NCBI GenBank assembly: GCA_039030125.1
Contig: JBCCEV010000035.1
Location: 1 to 28,474, forward strand
DNA: 28,474 nt
Origin: JBCCEV01 sp039030125
Lineage (GTDB): Bacteria > Pseudomonadota > Gammaproteobacteria > Ga0077536
Direction: 5' to 3'
Of the stretch, positions 16,110 through 23,780 are shown piece after piece (position 1 is the stretch's first letter; each line of letters opens with the position of its first letter). The notes under the pieces were generated by a model, which did no database searches, was not told the origin of the DNA, and worked only from the letters and a program-made list of their open reading frames with translations. Made by a program: the position numbers and the translations under genes.

Positions 16110-16910
16110 CTATCGACCTTTGAAATCCGGCTCGCGCTTCTCGAAAAACGCATTCAGAGCTTCCATGTGATCGTCGGTTTCGTGCAGGCTCGCCTGCAGC
16201 GCCGCGGAGCGCTCCATAATATCGCCAAAGCTGGCCATGGTACCGTCGCGCATAAGCTTCTTCGTCAGTCGCAAGGCATGCGGGGGTTGTTTCGCGATCC
16301 GCCCGGCTAAAGCTTCGCAATGACTCATAAGGTCCGCGTCGGGCACCACCTCCGACACCAATCCCCACTCCTTGGCGGTTTCGGCATCGATCACATCCCC
16401 CGCAAAAAATAGCTGCGCGGCACGCGACCAACCGATGTGCCGGGGTAGTAACCACGCGCCGCCATCGCCGGGTAGCAATCCCATTTTCAAAAACGTGGCC
16501 CCGAATTTTGCCGACGCGGCCGATATCCGAATATCGCACAGCGAGGCAACATCGCCACCGAGGCCAATCGCAGGTCCGTTGATCGCGCCAACCACCGGCA
16601 CCTCGATCCCCCACATTGCGTGAATAATACCGTGGATGTGTTGGCGGTAATGCTCGCGAACATCAAGGGCGCTACCGCCAAAATCCCCGGATTTCTCGCG
16701 CATGGCCTTCAGGTCGCCGCCGGCCGAAAAAGCTTTGCCAGCGCCGGTCATGATCACGCAACGTAATTGCGCATTGCCGTTGATCTCTTCGGCGGCGGCC
16801 TTGAATAGCGCACCGTCACCGCTGTGTCCCAAGGGATTGCGGGTCTCGGGGCGGTTGATCGTTAGACGCGCAATAACGCCATCAGTTTCTAGCAGTAAAT
16901 CTTCACTCAT
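16110..16910 (-). CDS. Crotonase-superfamily (enoyl-CoA hydratase/isomerase) protein lacking both usual hydratase glutamates
   Basis: The 266-residue product has the crotonase fold signatures: oxyanion-hole segments AFSAGGDLKAM and NGPAIGLGGD, followed by LLPGDGGAWLLPR and GLVSEVVPD. The positions of the two catalytic glutamates of rat mitochondrial enoyl-CoA hydratase are F (in FGATFLKMG) and Q (in AAQLFFAG), judged by eye. An Asp in PGDGG is the nearest acidic residue, as in some dienoyl-CoA isomerases. It is therefore more likely an isomerase or another crotonase reaction than a simple hydratase. GAGAG lies about 6 nt before ATG 16910. It sits 22 bp after the phosphotransferase gene inside the minus-strand run, next to the Mct relative and the SDR/MaoC pair. 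Confidence 0.87.
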   Translation of the reverse strand: MSEDLLLETDGVIARLTINRPETRNPLGHSGDGALFKAAAEEINGNAQLRCVIMTGAGKAFSAGGDLKAMREKSGDFGGSALDVREHYRQHIHGIIHAMWGIEVPVVGAINGPAIGLGGDVASLCDIRISAASAKFGATFLKMGLLPGDGGAWLLPRHIGWSRAAQLFFAGDVIDAETAKEWGLVSEVVPDADLMSHCEALAGRIAKQPPHALRLTKKLMRDGTMASFGDIMERSAALQASLHETDDHMEALNAFFEKREPDFKGR

Positions 16911-16932
16911 GATGTGCTCTCATTTCGCGCCG

Positions 16933-18003
16933 CTAGGTGGCGCCAGCGCGGGTTGCGTACTCCCATGCGCGCTCGCCCAATTGTTCGACGATGTCAGCGT
17001 TGGTTGGGGCGTCGGCGCTGGCCGCCGTACCGTCCTGCACGCGCTTGATGATCCCTTGATAGATACAGCCCAGCCGCCACACCGTGTATGCACGGTAGTA
17101 GTCCATGTTGGGGATCTCGGATATACCCATGTAGTTGCAGTATTTTTGAATATATTCCTCTTCGCTGGGGATCCCGAGTGCTGGTAAATCGAGCCCCTCG
17201 ATACTGCTGATCCGCTCGTCAACCGAAGGGATCAGCCAGGGCGCGAGGTGACTCGCGAAATCGCCATAGGCGTGACCCAAGGTACTTAACTCCCAGTCAA
17301 GGATCGCCGCAACCTTGGGTTCCTTGGCGTCAATGATCATATTATCCAAACGGAAGTCGCCGTGAACGACACACGCGCCGTCGGTTTCAGGAATATGACT
17401 CGGCAACCAGGCGTTGAGTTTGTCCATTGAGGAAATTCTTTGAGTTTCTGAGGCAACATAGGTCTTGCCCCAGCGATGAACTTGGCGGGCAACGTAATCT
17501 GAGGTTTTCCCAAAGCCCTCCAAGCCAACCGCGGTATAGTCGACCGCGTGTAACTGAGCCATGGTCGTTGCCATCGAATCGTAGATTGCGCGCCGTTCCT
17601 CGACGCTGACCCCGGGAACCGCGACGTCCCAATAAATGCGGCCCTCAACCATTTCCATCACGTAGAAGGCGGTGCCTAAGACATCGAGATCTTCGCAAAG
17701 CAGATAGGTCTCTGGCACGGGTACGTGTCCGTAGAGCGCATGCATAACCCGATACTCGCGGTCGACCGCATGTGCTGAGGGCAACAAATTACCCGGTGGT
17801 TTCCTGCGCAGGACATACTTACGGCTTGGCGTGACCAATTGATAGGTCGGATTGGATTGGCCGCCCTTGAATTCCCGCACAGTGATAGGGCCTTCGAAGC
17901 CGTTAATCGCGTCCCCCAGCAAACGCGCTAGCGCGTCGGTATCGAAGCTGAGATGCGCCTGAACTTCTTTAGTGCCGGAGAATTGTTCCTGTCGCGTACT
18001 CAT
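16933..18003 (-). CDS. APH-type phosphotransferase (ACAD10/11 N-terminal domain-like)
   Basis: The 356-residue product is a kinase-like aminoglycoside phosphotransferase fold. FKGGQSNPTYQL at 45-56 is the glycine-rich loop, VLRRKPPG at 64-71 supplies the nucleotide-binding strand, and CVVHGDFRLDNMI carries D216 and N221, with D236 in ILDWELSTLG completing the metal site. This pattern is that of the domain fused to acyl-CoA dehydrogenases ACAD10 and ACAD11, which phosphorylates 4-hydroxyacyl-CoA intermediates. Stand-alone relatives are common in bacterial acyl-CoA gene clusters. Here it follows the Mct relative by 19 bp and precedes the crotonase by 22 bp. It may prime a hydroxyacyl-CoA for dehydration; the substrate is inference. 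Confidence 0.9.
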   Translation of the reverse strand: MSTRQEQFSGTKEVQAHLSFDTDALARLLGDAINGFEGPITVREFKGGQSNPTYQLVTPSRKYVLRRKPPGNLLPSAHAVDREYRVMHALYGHVPVPETYLLCEDLDVLGTAFYVMEMVEGRIYWDVAVPGVSVEERRAIYDSMATTMAQLHAVDYTAVGLEGFGKTSDYVARQVHRWGKTYVASETQRISSMDKLNAWLPSHIPETDGACVVHGDFRLDNMIIDAKEPKVAAILDWELSTLGHAYGDFASHLAPWLIPSVDERISSIEGLDLPALGIPSEEEYIQKYCNYMGISEIPNMDYYRAYTVWRLGCIYQGIIKRVQDGTAASADAPTNADIVEQLGERAWEYATRAGAT

Positions 18004-18022
18004 TGAATAACCGTGTGCTCTT

Positions 18023-19240
18023 TTAAGAGGCGCAGTAAATCACGCCCTCATCGTGTAACTTGCCAATTTCTGCGGTACTTAAACCAACAACGTCCGCCAG
18101 GATGGCCTCGCTATGTTCGCCCACCCGCGGCGCGGGTTGCGGCGGCATTTTTTCAATGGCGCCAAAGTTCATCGGTTGCGAGGGCACCAGATATTCACCA
18201 ATATCGGGTTGCTTGATCATGTCAAACAAAGGGTTGTCCACCGAACAATCCGGATCGCTTTCTACCAGCTCCCTAGCAGTTTGATAACGCCCCCAACAAA
18301 CGCCGTTGTCATCAAAACAAGATTGAACGGATTTGAAAGTCTGCTTGGAGATCCAGGTGTCAAAAATATCTGCGATGGCCTCTTTGTGGACAAAACGCTC
18401 TGCTTCAGCATCGAGATCCGCACCCACGGTCGCCGCCAGTTCGTTCATTTGGCCTTCAAGTTTTGTCGCATCAAGGAGGCCGCGCCATTGCTTATGGCTG
18501 AGAGCGATAACCATCAGCCGCTCGTTGTCGCTGGTTTCAAAATCCCGACCGAATGCGCCATAGAGATAATTGCCGTGGCGGGCCCGTTCTTCATCATTGA
18601 TCATCAGTTCACCGATGTAGCCCAAATGCCCCATGGCCGCTAACGCCACATCGGCGAGGGGGAGCTTGATTTGCTGGCCTTCGTTTTTTAAACGCCGATG
18701 GCGCTCGGCGGACAAAATACTGATCGCTGCCAACAATCCGGCGCATAAATCCCAGGCCGGCAGAACATGATTAACGGGCCGGTTATCGTCGGCCGGTCCG
18801 GTAATCGATGGAAAACCAACCTGCGCATTAACGGTGTAGTCGAGCGCGATACCACCGTGGCGGTCGCCGACAATTTCCAACTGAATTAAATCGCTTCGGT
18901 TTTTTTTAAGCGCTTCATAGTCGAGCCAGCCACGAGCGGGCAGGTTGGTTGAAAAAATCCCGCCGTCGTCGCCGTCGGCGCTGATTAACGCCGCAACCAG
19001 CTCGCGCGCCCGCGGGTTCTTCAGGTCTACCGCGATCGAGCGTTTGCCTTTGTTCATTTCGGCCCAGTAAATACTTTGATTAGTATTTGTCACTGGCCAA
19101 CGGCGATAGTCGATCCCGCCGCCGATTTGATCGAAGCGGATCACGTCGGCGCCGAGTTGCGCGAGCGTCATGCCACACGAAGGTGCGGCGATAAACGCCG
19201 ACCCTTCGACGATGCGAAGTCCTTGAAGAATAGCTTGCAC
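18023..19240 (-). CDS. mct: Mesaconyl-CoA C1-C4 CoA transferase (2-methylfumaryl-CoA isomerase) family protein
   Basis: The 405-residue product is recognisable across its length as the Mct group of family III CoA-transferases. From memory it matches Chloroflexus Mct closely at LRIVEGSAFIAAPSCGMTLA, IRFDQIGGGIDYRRWPV, NKGKRSIAVDLKNP, NLPARGWLDY, LDYTVNAQVG, NHVLPAWD, LYGAFGRDFET, DPDCSVDNPLF and the end PAPRVGEHSEAIL. The catalytic Asp should be D164 in PAWDLCAG. Characterised members move CoA from the C1 to the C4 carboxyl of mesaconate within one molecule. The GTG start at 19240 is 8 bp from the MaoC stop. No malyl-CoA lyase is in the window, so its partner pathway is unsettled and an analogous dicarboxylate is possible. 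Confidence 0.85.
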   Translation of the reverse strand: MQAILQGLRIVEGSAFIAAPSCGMTLAQLGADVIRFDQIGGGIDYRRWPVTNTNQSIYWAEMNKGKRSIAVDLKNPRARELVAALISADGDDGGIFSTNLPARGWLDYEALKKNRSDLIQLEIVGDRHGGIALDYTVNAQVGFPSITGPADDNRPVNHVLPAWDLCAGLLAAISILSAERHRRLKNEGQQIKLPLADVALAAMGHLGYIGELMINDEERARHGNYLYGAFGRDFETSDNERLMVIALSHKQWRGLLDATKLEGQMNELAATVGADLDAEAERFVHKEAIADIFDTWISKQTFKSVQSCFDDNGVCWGRYQTARELVESDPDCSVDNPLFDMIKQPDIGEYLVPSQPMNFGAIEKMPPQPAPRVGEHSEAILADVVGLSTAEIGKLHDEGVIYCAS

Positions 19241-19248
19241 GACTGCGG

Positions 19249-20109
19249 TTACCGCTTCAGGGTCACGCGACCGTTATTCAGTACAACAATGCTGCGTTCA
19301 AGGCACGACGCGCGGAAAAACACCTCTGTACCTTCGCGCCACATCTCGGTTCTCAAGGTTTCGCCGGGCAGGAACGGTGCCGAGAAGCGGACCTGCAAAT
19401 CGCTGATTTGCGACGCTTGGTAATCACAGGCGCCTTTGATGATCGCGTGCAGCGCGACGCCGAGGGTACACCGGCCATGCAGAATTGGCCGCTCGAACCC
19501 CGCACCACTCGCCACGTCTGGGTCCGCGTGCAACGGGTTCATGTCACCACAGAGGCGATAGACGAGGGCGGCTTGGGGCAGCGTGGGGAGGTCGCAAACG
19601 ACATCAGCTTCGCGCTCAGGTACGTTCGCAAAGCGCGGGCGTGCCTCAGTCGGGCCATCGAATCCACCATCACCTCGCGCCAGCGAATTGGAGATCACTG
19701 TTGCAAGAGTGTCGCCGCTCGGTTTGTCGATCAGGTCCTTTTTCACATAGACGAACACACCTTTCTCAGCCCCTCTATCGACAATATGATCGACCGTCGT
19801 TCGCCCCACGACGGTGCCTTCAACCGGGAGGGGTTTATGAATTTGCAGCGTCTCCTCGGCATGCAGGACTTTTGCCCAATCGAATCCGTATTTAGGGTCT
19901 TTCATCCAAAAACCGGGGTAGCCAAGCACGAGCGCCAGCGAAGGCAAGGATTCCAAACCGTCTTCGTAGACGTATTTAAGCTGCTTCTTGTCGGTCGGGT
20001 CCGCGCCGAATCCCAGAGACAGCGCGTAGAGAATAGTGTCTTCAACGCGATAGCTGTTCTCAACTTCGGCGATGAGTTCACCGATCAATTTATTGTGTGG
20101 TATTTCCAT
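19249..20109 (-). CDS. MaoC-family (R)-specific enoyl-CoA hydratase 2
   Basis: The 286-residue product has two hotdog halves as in eukaryotic and bacterial hydratase 2. The active-site motif YRLCGDMNPLHADPDVA lies in the second half, with D189 and H194 as the catalytic pair, followed by GFERPILHGRCTLG. The first half begins DTILYALSLGFG and includes PSLALVLGYPGFWM, as in the hydratase domain of multifunctional enzyme 2. It hydrates trans-2-enoyl-CoA to (R)-3-hydroxyacyl-CoA. It sits between the SDR (27 bp upstream) and the Mct relative (8 bp downstream), so the SDR and this protein are the two domains of MFE-2 encoded separately. No ribosome binding site is evident. Confidence 0.9.
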   Translation of the reverse strand: MEIPHNKLIGELIAEVENSYRVEDTILYALSLGFGADPTDKKQLKYVYEDGLESLPSLALVLGYPGFWMKDPKYGFDWAKVLHAEETLQIHKPLPVEGTVVGRTTVDHIVDRGAEKGVFVYVKKDLIDKPSGDTLATVISNSLARGDGGFDGPTEARPRFANVPEREADVVCDLPTLPQAALVYRLCGDMNPLHADPDVASGAGFERPILHGRCTLGVALHAIIKGACDYQASQISDLQVRFSAPFLPGETLRTEMWREGTEVFFRASCLERSIVVLNNGRVTLKR

Positions 20110-20136
20110 AATTAGCGGCTAGTTAAAGGCCGGGCC

Positions 20137-21045
20137 TTAGACCGGGTCCCAAGGCCAAATGTCTTGCGAGCGATGGAGCTCGTAGAAGTCGTGCTCGAAT
20201 GCCGGAATTGCGCGTTCCGCGATGCTTTCCGGTGTCCAGCCATCACCGTTGTGCGCGCCGCGCAGCGGTCGGTTTTGACTCATCAAGAAAATTTCGTTGT
20301 TGCGCACCGCAAAAATTTGCCCGGTAACGTCTTTGGCGGCATCCGCCAATAAAAAGACAGCCATCGGCGCGATCTTTGCCGGCGTCATTTCTTTCATTCG
20401 CTCCACGCGCGCCGCTTGCACCTCGTCGTTAACTGGAATGGTTTCGATCATGCGTGTCCATGCGAACGGCGCGATGCAGTTGGAACGCACGCCGTACCGG
20501 CTCAAGTCCAAGGCGATGCTTTTTGATAGTGCCGCAATGCCGAGTTTGGCGGCCGCGTAATTGGCTTGTCCAAAGTTGCCGATTAAGCCTGAGGTGGAGG
20601 TCATGTGGACATAGGCGCCCGTTTCTCGCTCGCGGAAATGAGACGACGCGACGCGCGACACATAGAAACTGCCGTTGAGATGAACATCGATAACGGCGTG
20701 CCATTCGTCGAGGCTCATTTTATGGATCATACGGTCGCGCAATATACCGGCGTTATTAACCACGCCATCGAGTTGTCCGAATCGCTCGATCGCAGTGTTC
20801 ACCATTTCGCTGGCATCTTCGTATTTGGCGACGCTGCCATGATTTGCAATCGCTTCGCCGCCTTCCTTCTCGATCTCGGCGACGACCTCTTCAGCCGGAG
20901 TCCCTTCCTCATCGTTGCTACCATCGGTTGAGGTACCTAGGTCATTGACGACGACTTTGGCGCCGGCTCGTGCCATCGCCAACGAAAACTCACGTCCAAT
21001 TCCACGGCCACCACCGGTGACGAGGACCACTTTTCCATCAAGCAT
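20137..21045 (-). CDS. MFE-2-like SDR, probable (R)-3-hydroxyacyl-CoA dehydrogenase
   Basis: From ATG 21045 the product is 302 residues, the usual size of the MFE-2 dehydrogenase domain and longer than classical SDRs. TGGGRGIG is at 10-17, followed by the long insert NDLGTSTDGSNDEEGTPAEEVV typical of the HSD17B4 group, NNAG at 97-100, a serine in HMTSTSG, Y163 and K167 (NYAAAK), and NCIAPFAWTRM. It would oxidise (R)-3-hydroxyacyl-CoA to the 3-oxoacyl-CoA using NAD. The upstream open frame to 21087 is not conserved-looking. It is the first gene of the minus-strand run and its partner hydratase follows 27 bp later. Confidence 0.9.
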   Translation of the reverse strand: MLDGKVVLVTGGGRGIGREFSLAMARAGAKVVVNDLGTSTDGSNDEEGTPAEEVVAEIEKEGGEAIANHGSVAKYEDASEMVNTAIERFGQLDGVVNNAGILRDRMIHKMSLDEWHAVIDVHLNGSFYVSRVASSHFRERETGAYVHMTSTSGLIGNFGQANYAAAKLGIAALSKSIALDLSRYGVRSNCIAPFAWTRMIETIPVNDEVQAARVERMKEMTPAKIAPMAVFLLADAAKDVTGQIFAVRNNEIFLMSQNRPLRGAHNGDGWTPESIAERAIPAFEHDFYELHRSQDIWPWDPV

Positions 21046-21338
21046 TCCCACTTCTTCTCTCCTCCACTCAAGGTCTTGAGGCAGCATTCAACGGGGCGTC
21101 TGCTGCTCCAGTACTTGACGTTTATCGACTTCATCTAGTTGTTTGGCTTGGGCGGGCCAGCCCGGAAACTTTGATCTCGAAATTTTACGGATCCCTTGAT
21201 CGTGAGCCGCGCAGACTCTTGCTCCCCTGGCGCACCCCTCGCGCCGGCGCGCAATTTTACTCGATACCACGCAGGGTTACGAACCAGTATCATTTGCGAC
21301 CCTATTAACCAACCGTCAAGCGACCGGGAACTCAAGCG
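21046..21338. other. Divergent intergenic region between the beta-oxidation run and the F420 locus
   Basis: This 293-bp gap separates the start of the MFE-2-like SDR (minus) from cofE (plus), so it should hold both promoters. No convincing gene, RNA or terminator was seen. A 14-bp inverted repeat CTCAAG-GT-CTTGAG at 21067-21080, 22 bp upstream of the SDR start, is the only obvious dyad and could be an operator, with low certainty. Confidence 0.5.
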
Positions 21339-22091
21339 ATGCAAATTATCGGTTTGCAAGGCATTCCGCTCATCAAGGAAGGTGACGATATTGCCGCGTT
21401 CATATTGGCTGCTCTGGAAGATGCCGCCGATGCCCTGGAGGATGGCGATATCGTCGTCGTGGCGCAAAAGATTGTCTCGAAAACCGAGGGTCGTCTGATA
21501 CCGATCGCGAGCGTCGAAGCTGGTGATGAAGCCATTGAGCTGGCCGCGCGCTGCGAAAAAGACCCACGCATTGTTGAACTCATACTCAGCGAAGCCAGTG
21601 AGGTCGTGCGCAGTAAGCCTGGCGTCATCTTGGTACGACACCGTTTGGGCAATGTCGGGGCCAATGCCGGCATTGACCAGTCCAACATCGAGCACGGTGG
21701 TGGTGAAGCGGCATTGCTGTTACCGCTAGACCCCGATGCCTCGGCGCTCGAATTACATGAACGTCTTTCTGCGGCGACCGGCAAACATATTGGTGTGATC
21801 ATCGCCGATAGCATGAATCGTCCGTGGCGGCTGGGTACCATCGGATGCGCGATCGGATGCGCGGGGGTTTTGGTGTTGGATGACCTCCGCGGCCACGTCG
21901 ATATGTTCGGCCGCGAAATGAAAGTCGCAATGGTAAATTGCGCGGATTCGATTGCGGCGGCGGCGACACTGATCATGGGGGAATCTACCGAAGGCGTTCC
22001 AGCCGCCTTGGTGAAAGGCTTCGCGGTGCCAGAGAGTCCTGGCCGCGCCGCAGACATTATTCGCGCCGCTGAAGACGATCTGTTCCGATAA
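21339..22091 (+). CDS. cofE: Coenzyme F420-0:L-glutamate ligase CofE (stand-alone)
   Basis: The 250-residue product is CofE length. DIVVVAQKIVSKTEGR (38-52) is the family signature, followed by VILVRHRLGNVGANAGIDQSN, IIADSMNRPWRLGTIGCAIG and VPAALVKGFAV. CofE uses GTP and a divalent metal to add glutamates through gamma bonds to F420-0, in the cytoplasm. Actinobacterial FbiB carries an extra C-terminal FMN reductase domain that reduces dehydro-F420-0; this protein ends without it. A family glycine in the DxxGRPWR region is N here. GGGA lies 10 nt before ATG 21339. It is the first gene of the F420 run, and the stop is 3 nt before cofD. Confidence 0.93.
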   Translation: MQIIGLQGIPLIKEGDDIAAFILAALEDAADALEDGDIVVVAQKIVSKTEGRLIPIASVEAGDEAIELAARCEKDPRIVELILSEASEVVRSKPGVILVRHRLGNVGANAGIDQSNIEHGGGEAALLLPLDPDASALELHERLSAATGKHIGVIIADSMNRPWRLGTIGCAIGCAGVLVLDDLRGHVDMFGREMKVAMVNCADSIAAAATLIMGESTEGVPAALVKGFAVPESPGRAADIIRAAEDDLFR

Positions 22092-22094
22092 ACG

Positions 22095-23039
22095 ATGGCG
22101 CAGTATCTGGCCATAACCGGTGGCGTAGGTGGCGCAAAGCTAGCGCTTGGTCTCACGCACATTCTGAGTCCCCAGGAATTAACTTTCCTGGTTAACACGG
22201 GGGATGATTTCGAGCACCTTGGCGTTCACGTGTCCCCTGATATCGATACGCTGATGTATACCCTCTCTGGATTGAGTAATCCCGAAACCGGCTGGGGGCG
22301 AGTCAACGAATCGTGGAACTTCATCGCCACAGTGCGAGAGCTCGGCGGCGATGGCTGGTTCAATCTCGGTGATCGTGATCTGGCGATTCATACCCTGCGC
22401 ACTCAAGCGTTAAGTGCGGGTGAACCATTGAGCGCCATTACGAAGCGGATGTTCGAAACGCTTGGGGTTGCGTACCCGGTGTATCCGATGTCCGATAAGC
22501 CGGTGCGAACGATGGTGGACACCGCTCAGGGTGAGCTCGGATTCCAACACTATTTTGTGCGCGAGCACTGTGAGCCGGTCGTTACAGGCTTACGCTTTAT
22601 CGGGGCGGAGGATGCTGCTGCGCCGCCGTCAATAACCCAGCTTCTGCTATCAAACGAGCTGCAAGGCATCATCATTTGCCCATCTAACCCATTTCTGAGT
22701 GTCGATCCGATTTTGGCGGTCAATGGCCTGAGGGATGCTTTGAAAAGTGCATCAGCGCCCCTGATAGCGGTCTCTCCGATCATTGGCGGCACAGCAGTAA
22801 AGGGGCCGACCGCTAAAATCATGGCGGAGCTTGAACTGCAGGTTTCGACGGTCGCGGTGGCCGAGCATTACGGCGATTTATTGGATGGCTTCATCATTGA
22901 CCAAACCGATAGAGATCTAAAGTCGCGCTGCGAAGCTTTAGGGGTCGAAACCGTGGTTGCACAGACTTTGATGAAGACGCTGGACGATCGCGTTAATCTG
23001 GCGCAAACTGCCGTTAAGTTCCTGTCGTCGCTTCGATGA
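22095..23039 (+). CDS. cofD: F420 phospholactyl-type transferase CofD
   Basis: The 314-residue product is full-length CofD (FbiA in actinobacteria). ITGGVGGAKLALGL (7-20) is the nucleotide-site glycine loop. VNTGDDFEHLGVHVSPDIDTLMYTLSGL (33-60) and WFNLGDRDLAIH (89-100) are the family signatures, with CPSNPFLSVDPIL and SPIIGGTAVKGP further on. It joins the lactyl-, enolpyruvyl- or glyceryl-diphosphoguanosine made by CofC to the deazaflavin Fo, giving F420-0 or a variant. ATG 22095 follows the cofE stop by 3 nt, with no separate ribosome binding site, so translation is probably coupled. Confidence 0.95.
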   Translation: MAQYLAITGGVGGAKLALGLTHILSPQELTFLVNTGDDFEHLGVHVSPDIDTLMYTLSGLSNPETGWGRVNESWNFIATVRELGGDGWFNLGDRDLAIHTLRTQALSAGEPLSAITKRMFETLGVAYPVYPMSDKPVRTMVDTAQGELGFQHYFVREHCEPVVTGLRFIGAEDAAAPPSITQLLLSNELQGIIICPSNPFLSVDPILAVNGLRDALKSASAPLIAVSPIIGGTAVKGPTAKIMAELELQVSTVAVAEHYGDLLDGFIIDQTDRDLKSRCEALGVETVVAQTLMKTLDDRVNLAQTAVKFLSSLR

Positions 23040-23072
23040 TTACCATTTTTTGCATCCATTTACGTACGGCTT

Positions 23073-23750
23073 ATGTGGGTTGTCATTCCCGTTAAACGCT
23101 TCGCTGAAGCGAAGACCCGCCTTAGCGGTGTTCTGAGTGATGCAGAGCGGGAGTCGTTTGCGCAGGTCATGCTGAACGATGTATTGAGCGCAATCGCGCA
23201 AAGCCAGCGCGTGCGTGGGGTGATGGCGATTTCGCAAGAAGTGAGAGCGAAGTTTGCGATTGAGAGACTAGGGGGCTTGTTCATTCCGGAAACGTCCAGT
23301 GGTTTATCAAACGCGCTGATGCAAGCACGGACTGTCCTAAAAGAACGCGGTATCGACGAAATGCTGATGATCCCAGGCGACGTGCCATTAGTGAGCGCGG
23401 CGGAAATCGATCGCATCGTCGAACAACATGCGCGCGCACCGGCGGTCACAATCGTTCCCGACCGAGAAGAAAGTGGGACGAACGCACTCGCTGTCAGCCC
23501 GGCTGACTTAATGCCCTTCTCTTTCGGCCTTCAAAGTTTAGGCAAGCACACTCAATCCGCCCGCGATGCCGGCGTCGAGCCGCATGTTTTGCGCCTGCCC
23601 GGGATTGGTTTGGATATTGATAATCCGCTGGATCTGCGTACATTGCTGGCCTTCGACAACGAATCAGAATCTCTGGCATATTTGACCGATAGCGGCATCG
23701 CCCGGCGAATTTTGCCGCACGAGCCGGCGAACGCGACGCGACTGGTGTGA
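23073..23750 (+). CDS. cofC: F420 guanylyltransferase CofC
   Basis: The 225-residue product has the CofC/FbiD signatures: VVIPVKRFAEAKTRLSG (3-19), MLMIPGDVPLVSAAEID (97-113), a PDREESGTNAL phosphate loop (129-139), and GLDIDNPLDLRTLL near the C-terminus. It activates a phosphorylated C3 acid with GTP. Known versions use 2-phospholactate (archaea), phosphoenolpyruvate (mycobacteria) or 3-phosphoglycerate (Paraburkholderia rhizoxinica). Which one is used here cannot be read by eye. The gene starts 33 bp after cofD and ends 30 bp before fbiC. Confidence 0.93.
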   Translation: MWVVIPVKRFAEAKTRLSGVLSDAERESFAQVMLNDVLSAIAQSQRVRGVMAISQEVRAKFAIERLGGLFIPETSSGLSNALMQARTVLKERGIDEMLMIPGDVPLVSAAEIDRIVEQHARAPAVTIVPDREESGTNALAVSPADLMPFSFGLQSLGKHTQSARDAGVEPHVLRLPGIGLDIDNPLDLRTLLAFDNESESLAYLTDSGIARRILPHEPANATRLV

Positions 23751-23769
23751 ACGACCACCGAAATTTACT

Positions 23770-23774
23770 GAGGG
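23770..23774 (+). promoter_or_regulatory. Shine-Dalgarno GAGGG deciding the fbiC start
   Basis: GAGGG lies 6 nt before GTG 23781 and directly abuts the alternative TTG 23775. The spacing favours GTG 23781, giving an 809-residue FbiC. Confidence 0.65.
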
Positions 23775-23780
23775 TTGGGT

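Noticed and set aside
15847..16614. 255-residue minus-strand open frame across the crotonase/glycosyltransferase junction
   Set aside because: It is out of frame with both genes, is Arg/Gly rich and has no motif; both overlapping genes are clear.
4183..21045. A complete 3-hydroxypropionate bicycle or glyoxylate assimilation pathway
   Set aside because: Only Mct-like, Mch-like and one citramalate-type transferase candidates are seen; malyl-CoA lyase, propionyl-CoA synthase and the carboxylases are not in the window.
21067..21080. Inverted repeat CTCAAG-GT-CTTGAG as a defined regulator site
   Set aside because: Six-base arms occur by chance too often to name a regulator; it is only mentioned under the intergenic region.
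21135..21695. 186-residue minus-strand open frame overlapping cofE
   Set aside because: It is antisense to the well-supported cofE gene and its translation shows no family motif; a shadow frame.
21332..22198. 288-residue minus-strand open frame antisense to cofE and the start of cofD
   Set aside because: Composition is rich in Ser, Ala and Pro with no recognisable domain, as expected from the reverse of a GC-rich coding gene.
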